From: Tissierellia bacterium
GTDB taxonomy: Bacteria > Bacillota > Clostridia > Peptostreptococcales > Acidaminobacteraceae
DNA: 55,300 nt
Assembly: GCA_012520095.1 (NCBI GenBank)
Contig: JAAYOV010000009.1
Location: forward strand, 1 to 55,300
Direction: 5' to 3'
In this document: piece by piece, positions 50,262 to 55,300 of the stretch
How positions within the stretch are numbered: the first letter of the stretch is position 1
How the letters are laid out: each line of letters begins with the position of its first letter
The notes under the pieces: model-generated
What the model saw: the letters and a program-made list of their open reading frames with translations, nothing else
Database searches by the model: none
What the model was told of the DNA's origin: nothing
Made by a program: the position numbers and the translations under genes

Positions 50262-53231
50262 TTAGTTGTCCAAAAGCGGCTCTCGGCTGCTGTTGCAAGT
50301 CATATATATGATCTGATGCTCTTTACTGAGTTCTTTTAAGAGACGAAGCGCTCTCTTTGTATTGTCATCATCAAAATTGATGAACGGATCATCCAAGATG
50401 ACAAACGGCTTTTTGTCTCCAAATAGTGCATCGACGAGGGCAAAGCGCATGCATATCATGACGATATCTGTCTGTCCGGCGCTAAAATATGCCAAATCTC
50501 TCGCAGCTCCTCTTCGCTCCATCTGCACATCCAGATCCTGATCGATAAAAATATTCTCTTCTTCCTCTCCCATGAGGCGCTTCATATATTTCGTAAAGCT
50601 CTGATAGATCGAACCCAGATAGCTCCTGGATAGGGCATCCTTGGATTCCTGCAGATAATGAATCGTCTGATCGAGAAGCTCCGCTTTCTTTATATCTTCT
50701 TGTCGCTTTTCACTCCACTCCGACAGATCATCCTGAAGAGAAGAAATCGTATCTGTCTGCTCTTGAATCACGCGCAGTCTCTGATGATGGTGAACCAGCG
50801 TCTCGTTGATTTGACTGAGTTCCGTTACAAAACGCTCTTCTTCTTTCTTCAGTTCATCGAGCCCGCGCACATGAACATCGGAAATGGGAGCCGCCAATTC
50901 CTTTTCATGTTTCTTTGAAAATTCCTCCAGCTCCTGCTTTGCCTCCTGCATATTTTTCTTTAGGATGGCGCTCTCTTTCACCTCATCGCGCATGCGAAGC
51001 GCCTCTTGCCTGTCTTCTAAGGACAGGCTGCAAGAATACGTTTCAGAAAAAATGTGTAGTTTTTGCCGGTATTGAGAAAGTATCTCTTCTCTCTTTTCTT
51101 TTTGTTTCTTGCGCCGCTCAATATTATCTTTTGCTCTTAAATAATCAGCCGATTCTTTCCGGAAAAGAGAGAGCTGCACAGCGAAGTCTTTCGGCTCCAC
51201 AAGCTCATAATAAGGCTGGAGAAATGCACTCACCTCTTCATCGACAACAGCTATATCCGCCCGCGTTTTCTCTGCCGTCTCCTCCAGTTCTTTCACTTTT
51301 TTATTCAGCTCCGACATCTGCGAAAGACCTGTGTGAATCTCTACCAGCATGTCATGAAAAGAGAGATTTTTGTCGAGTGGAAAACGAGACAATTCGGCCT
51401 GAAGCACATTGGTAAGCTCTTTAATATTATTTTCAAGAAGGCGGCCTTGCTCTTCCAGTTGCTTCTCTTTCTTATTGAGATACATGTACTGATTGTATTT
51501 TGTCTCGATCTCTGAGAGTTTAGAAGAAAGAGAGCGCTCGTCTGAAATGTAAGAAGCAACAAAGTGGAGCACATCTTTTTCCAGGGCCGCCGCTTCCTCC
51601 TCGCTTTTTCGGATGATCTGTCTTTCTTGGCTGCTGATTGCTCTACGATCTCCTCTTGAGATCATCTGTGTGAGCCTGAAATACGCTGCCAGAATTAGAA
51701 GCGCGAGGCCTGAAGCGAGAAATCCTCCTCCAAAGAGAAAGTTTTGCCGGACAAAAAAGAACACGCCCGCCCCTAAGAAAATAAGTCCGATGATGAAAAG
51801 AGCGATAGATAGCGCTGCTTTCTTATCTTTTGCAGGCGCAGCCTGCTCCTCGAAGCTTTCTTCGACGGCAGCCGCTATTTTCAAGTTCTGCAGTCGCAGC
51901 TCTTTTGCCTGCTCAAGCTTTCTTTGTTTTTGTGAAAGATCGTCTCTTTCGGGAATTCCCGGAGCAAAAAATATCTTCAAATGCTGGAGCTGAATTTCTT
52001 CCTCCGGAGCAAGTGCCAGATCGCTCAGGCGATTTTTATGTATCTTGAGCTCATCTTCTTTTGCTTCCCACGTGTCTATGACTTCTTCTTGCGGAACTCC
52101 ACCGGAGTAGAATGCATTGAGTTCTTCTAATTTCTTCTTTTCGTTATCGCTTAAGTCTGCATGCTCTAAGGAGCTGACCAGTGAAATACGGCGATTGAGC
52201 AAGTTTTGAAAATATTCAAACGTCTCTTCATCCGGGATTCCCTGTTCAAATCGTTCCTTATTCTCGCCAACAAACGCTTCTTCCTCTTGCTCAGCTTCTG
52301 TCATCTGCGGAGCATCTCCAAGCTGAGCCGCTTTGTCATACATGGCAAGAAGCTCATCCATTTCCGATTCCGAGGGCATCGCAAAGGGATATGCCTCTAA
52401 AATCTTCCTCTGCTGCTCATTCAGTTTTTCAACACGGCTGCGAAGAGCTTGATATTGTGCCTCCAACGTCCTTCTGGAAGCCGCTTCAGCAGAAAGTGTG
52501 ATTTCCTCTCGGGTAGATGTGAGAGCGGAAAGGATTTCTTCTTTTCTATTTTCGAGCGCGTCCATCTCTTTTTGCAACACATCTAGTTCGGGAAACAGAC
52601 TTTGCGCCTCTTCAAGCCGTTGATGAAGATATGTAATCTTCTTTTGAGCCTCGCCAACCGACCCGCTTGAACCGCGAAACGCAATAAGAGAGCTCCTTTT
52701 ATTTCTCAGCGCTTGAAGAGCTTTGTCAAAATTGTTGATGTCATTGGTATCTTGAACAAGATCGCCTAATTTTGCCTGAATACCGGAGGAAGAAAGAGAG
52801 TCGATGATTCGGGTTTGCGGAAGATACGTGCTTCTTTCAAAAGAATCGGCATCCAGCTCAAAGAGCTCAAGTCCGATATTTTCTGAAAAACGATTGCTCC
52901 TCTTATTTTTATCGACATTATATAGACGGAAACTATCCTGTCTGGGGATGGATCCAAAAGTCCTCTCAATTCGATACATCGTTCCTTCATATTCAAAGAC
53001 GAGATTTCCACCATATGTACCGCCCTGCCAGGGAAGGTTCTTTTTTCGGCTGTTTTTATCCAGTGATCTGCCGGCTCTCTCGAAACCGTAAAACATCGCT
53101 CGAATAAATTCAGCCAGCGTCGTTTTCCCGAAACCGTTCTCTTCATATATGACGGTGAGGGCAGGGTCAAAGACGAGAGAATAATCCGAGAGATTGCCGA
53201 AGTTTTCAATTTTTAAACTGATCAATCTCAT
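50262..53231 (-). CDS. yhaN: YhaN/SbcC-like coiled-coil AAA ATPase with membrane hairpin
   Basis: A 989-residue SMC-type ATPase. The N terminus MRLISLKIENFGNLSDYSL leads to Walker A ENGFGKTT (about 34-41). Long coiled coils flank a central pair of hydrophobic segments (about 467-512). Near the C terminus are the signature FSAGQTDIVM (about 914) and Walker B FVILDDPFINFDDDN (about 942). It acts with the YhaO nuclease encoded upstream, and YhaN of Bacillus has the same membrane hairpin. ATG 53231 lies in the stop of yhaO (TGATG); a GTG at 53234 is also in frame. Confidence 0.9.
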   Translation of the reverse strand: MRLISLKIENFGNLSDYSLVFDPALTVIYEENGFGKTTLAEFIRAMFYGFERAGRSLDKNSRKKNLPWQGGTYGGNLVFEYEGTMYRIERTFGSIPRQDSFRLYNVDKNKRSNRFSENIGLELFELDADSFERSTYLPQTRIIDSLSSSGIQAKLGDLVQDTNDINNFDKALQALRNKRSSLIAFRGSSGSVGEAQKKITYLHQRLEEAQSLFPELDVLQKEMDALENRKEEILSALTSTREEITLSAEAASRRTLEAQYQALRSRVEKLNEQQRKILEAYPFAMPSESEMDELLAMYDKAAQLGDAPQMTEAEQEEEAFVGENKERFEQGIPDEETFEYFQNLLNRRISLVSSLEHADLSDNEKKKLEELNAFYSGGVPQEEVIDTWEAKEDELKIHKNRLSDLALAPEEEIQLQHLKIFFAPGIPERDDLSQKQRKLEQAKELRLQNLKIAAAVEESFEEQAAPAKDKKAALSIALFIIGLIFLGAGVFFFVRQNFLFGGGFLASGLALLILAAYFRLTQMISRGDRRAISSQERQIIRKSEEEAAALEKDVLHFVASYISDERSLSSKLSEIETKYNQYMYLNKKEKQLEEQGRLLENNIKELTNVLQAELSRFPLDKNLSFHDMLVEIHTGLSQMSELNKKVKELEETAEKTRADIAVVDEEVSAFLQPYYELVEPKDFAVQLSLFRKESADYLRAKDNIERRKKQKEKREEILSQYRQKLHIFSETYSCSLSLEDRQEALRMRDEVKESAILKKNMQEAKQELEEFSKKHEKELAAPISDVHVRGLDELKKEEERFVTELSQINETLVHHHQRLRVIQEQTDTISSLQDDLSEWSEKRQEDIKKAELLDQTIHYLQESKDALSRSYLGSIYQSFTKYMKRLMGEEEENIFIDQDLDVQMERRGAARDLAYFSAGQTDIVMICMRFALVDALFGDKKPFVILDDPFINFDDDNTKRALRLLKELSKEHQIIYMTCNSSREPLLDN

Positions 53232-54301
53232 CACTCAATCTCCTCTCCGCTAAGCGCCCGGATACCGTAACCGATAATGATATCTTTGTCCTCATCCTTC
53301 AGCTCAGAAGCCAGTACTGTTCGAATAAACTCTCCTTTCAGAGAAATATCATGTTCATATGTTTCTTTTTCAAGCGCCAGTTGACTCTCGTCTTTGATCT
53401 TTGCAAAATAAAACTCATCATTTAGAAGCTGGGTGAGAAAGCGAAAGTCTTTCTGTGTTTCAAGCGTGTAACTGCCTGTAAGAGTAAACTTAACGAGACT
53501 TTCCTTCGATATGTCCGAAGAAGCCCGCTTCATCGCGCGATGCATCTGATTGACTGTCGTTAAAGAGGTAATATCGACGGGGATATCATAGAGCGTGCGG
53601 CGAGCAAAGGGAATAAACTCCGACTTGATCCGATGTTCCTTTAAATGCAAAAAGACAAAACCTTTCTCTCCGCATTCATCAAAACCACGGCCTTCAAGGC
53701 AACCGCTATAGCAATAAACACCTTCTGTATCGAGTTTTTCCTTTTTATAGCTGTGGATATGACCCAGTGCCAAGTAATGAATGTGTTTTGATTGCAGAGC
53801 CGGCAGACAGACATTGTTTTCTCCAAATTGGGTTGACTCCTGGCCATGCATCATGACGATGTTTGTCGTCTCAGGGGTGAGTTGCAAGTCATCGTAGATA
53901 GATCGATAATTGTCTCTGTTCAACTCTACGCCGGCGATGACGACATTGTCATATGAATAATATGTCCATTCATCATTGAAAAACTTAAGATTCTCAGGCG
54001 TTTTTTTTCCGGCAAAGGCTCTTCTACTGCCGTCATGATTGCCTCTTAAAAACATAAAATCAATATCAGGAGCTTCTCTGACCGTATCAAGGAAATAGTC
54101 AGCCGTCTTTGAGGTTATTCTCTGCGCATCAAATATATCGCCCGCCATCAAAATGACTTCCACCTCTTTTTCCATCGCAAAAGACACCATCTTTGAAAAA
54201 GTGGTGAGCAGTTCATTGTTTCGCTCCTGCGCCTTGCGAAACGGTAAATTTGTTTCCATCTTTGAATCGAAATGAAGATCAGAGCAGTGGATTATTTTCA
54301 T
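53231..54301 (-). CDS. yhaO: YhaO/SbcD-like metallophosphoesterase exonuclease
   Basis: A 356-residue calcineurin-type nuclease with all phosphoesterase motifs: DLHFD (about 8-12), GDIFD (about 54-58), RGNHDG (about 85-90), MHGQ (about 151) and GHIHS (about 176). The remaining 100 residues are the cap region. Paired with YhaN it should form an SbcCD-like complex that works on DNA ends and hairpins at the membrane. The start is ATG 54301 with no strong ribosome site. Confidence 0.92.
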   Translation of the reverse strand: MKIIHCSDLHFDSKMETNLPFRKAQERNNELLTTFSKMVSFAMEKEVEVILMAGDIFDAQRITSKTADYFLDTVREAPDIDFMFLRGNHDGSRRAFAGKKTPENLKFFNDEWTYYSYDNVVIAGVELNRDNYRSIYDDLQLTPETTNIVMMHGQESTQFGENNVCLPALQSKHIHYLALGHIHSYKKEKLDTEGVYCYSGCLEGRGFDECGEKGFVFLHLKEHRIKSEFIPFARRTLYDIPVDITSLTTVNQMHRAMKRASSDISKESLVKFTLTGSYTLETQKDFRFLTQLLNDEFYFAKIKDESQLALEKETYEHDISLKGEFIRTVLASELKDEDKDIIIGYGIRALSGEEIE

Positions 54302-54443
54302 ACTTTACCCTTAAAATAGAACGACCGAGTTTTTGCGCTAAATTCATTTTATATCAGTTATCGCATCCGCTCAAGGCTGCCACCCGCCATAGACATAAGA
54401 GATGTTCTCTGTTATTAGGGTATGATAGATAAAAGGAGGAATC

Positions 54444-55300
54444 ATGAAAACAATTGCAAAAGACAAAATCATCTATGCTTTTAACAAAGAAAATACGCCC
54501 GTGGAGACAATTGCTTCAGGCGATACCATTCGCTTTGAAACGTGTGACTGCTTTACTGAGACGATACGTTCCGAACAAGACCTGATGGCGGATTTGGATT
54601 TTTCCAAAGTCAACCCCGCAACAGGACCGGTATTTATAGAGGGAGCCATGCCGGGAGATGTTCTTCAAGTGGACATCCTAAAGATCGAAGTAGAACCGCG
54701 AGGAATTATGGCCGTAGCTGAGGGAGAAGGGCTGTTAGGTGAACACGTTCCCTTTGCACAGACAAAGATTTTTCCCGTAAAAGAAGACAGCATCGAAATG
54801 TTCGGTATGACTCTTCCCCTTAAAAAAATGATCGGTGTCATCGGCACCGCTCCCGCAGGAGAAGCTGTGTCAAACGGCACACCGGGAGAACACGGCGGAA
54901 ATATGGATTGCACCATTATCAAAGAAGGTTCCGTCCTTTACCTTCCGGTCGGTGTAGAAGGCGCACTTCTTGCCATGGGAGATCTTCACGCAATGATGGC
55001 AGATGGTGAAATCAGCGTCTCCGGAGTGGAGTCTTCCGGAGCGGTTGAGGTTAAAGTCACCGTGTTAAAAAACAGTTTTATTCCGACTCCTTCGGTATTG
55101 ACAGAAAACTCCTATGCCACTCTTTTCTCTGCAGAGACGATGGAAGAAGCTTCAAAGGGTGCATCAAAAAAAATGATCGATTTTCTGACTGCGCAATCCG
55201 AGCTTTCCTTTAACGAGGCATATATGCTGCTTTCCGCTGCCGGGACTCTCGCCGTATGCCAAGTCGTCGATCCTCTTATGACGATGCGCATGGAACTGAG
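54444..55300 (+). CDS. acetamidase/formamidase family protein, 3' end cut by window
   Basis: An open frame from ATG 54444 (AAAAGGAGG site directly before) to the window edge, 285 codons without stop. Family features are MPGDVLQVDIL (about 72-82), IGTAPAGEA and NGTPGEHGGNMD (about 152-163), VEGALLAMGDLHAMMADGE (about 173-191), and the late stretch AYMLLSAAGTLAVCQVVDP. Family members hydrolyse formamide or acetamide to ammonia and the acid. A TATGAT -10-like element lies about 20 bases before the start. The missing C terminus should be short, given a usual family length near 300. Confidence 0.9.
   Translation, partial: MKTIAKDKIIYAFNKENTPVETIASGDTIRFETCDCFTETIRSEQDLMADLDFSKVNPATGPVFIEGAMPGDVLQVDILKIEVEPRGIMAVAEGEGLLGEHVPFAQTKIFPVKEDSIEMFGMTLPLKKMIGVIGTAPAGEAVSNGTPGEHGGNMDCTIIKEGSVLYLPVGVEGALLAMGDLHAMMADGEISVSGVESSGAVEVKVTVLKNSFIPTPSVLTENSYATLFSAETMEEASKGASKKMIDFLTAQSELSFNEAYMLLSAAGTLAVCQVVDPLMTMRMEL

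Overview
The window looks like chromosome from a low-to-mid GC Gram-positive anaerobe (Bacillota, Clostridia/Tissierellia-like). The basis is a DnaD/DnaI-type helicase-loading pair, the rpsF-ssb-rpsR...yybS-gdpP-rplI-dnaB block, T-box leaders on aminoacyl-tRNA synthetase operons, an LtaS-like enzyme, WalJ, YhaN/YhaO, a zinc-binding S18, pyruvate phosphate dikinase and strong AGGAGG ribosome sites. I cannot name the genus from sequence alone. No rRNA, tRNA, insertion sequence, prophage or CRISPR array is visible.

Layout. 1-2150 (minus): start of a cut-off gene, a small secreted protein, an MscS channel and WalJ. 2271-5001 (plus): an overlapping operon of a DnaD-like protein, a DnaI/DnaC loader and a pirin. 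5132-7225 (minus): an LtaS-like membrane phosphatase/transferase. 7397-21280 (minus): replicative helicase, L9, the c-di-AMP phosphodiesterase GdpP, YybS, nicotinate phosphoribosyltransferase, a LytTR/DUF3021 pair, S18-SSB-S6, both L-serine dehydratase subunits, a metallo-beta-lactamase-fold hydrolase, a Tim44-like zinc-ribbon protein, DUF951, a CvpA-like protein and a DUF5711-like protein. 21228-23796 (minus): a THUMP rRNA methyltransferase, an unknown protein and ThpR. 23979-26093 (minus): an unknown protein, then an AT-rich AbiE-type toxin-antitoxin module with its own promoter and dyad. 26362-32946 (minus): phospholipase C-like protein, GlnRS and an M3 oligopeptidase behind a glutamine-type T-box, then SerRS behind a serine-type T-box, then uracil phosphoribosyltransferase and a small HTH-like protein.

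33427-35893 (plus): a YczE-like membrane protein, then AT-rich accessory DNA with a DUF1016/PDDEXK nuclease and a decayed NUDIX gene. 35996-42238 is mainly minus: two acetyltransferases, an ArsR-controlled ABC exporter, an MFS transporter and a lipoprotein esterase, with rpoZ on the plus strand between the last two. 42392-50159 (plus, with one minus flavoprotein): pyruvate phosphate dikinase, a two-domain PPK2, an alpha/beta hydrolase, a lipoprotein and a corrinoid adenosyltransferase. 50262-54301 (minus): the YhaN/YhaO (SbcC/SbcD-like) pair. From 54444 a formamidase/acetamidase gene runs off the window.

Most of the window is ordinary core chromosome. The signals most worth a second look are: the glutamine-specifier T-box (CAG) that places an oligopeptidase and GlnRS in one amino-acid-responsive operon; the ArsR regulator with a regular Cys/His tail and two matching 26-bp operator dyads over its promoter; the overlap of an intrinsic terminator with the rpoZ promoter; the AbiE module with an inverted repeat across its promoter; and several small proteins I could not assign. 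I did not find an obviously new multi-gene system.
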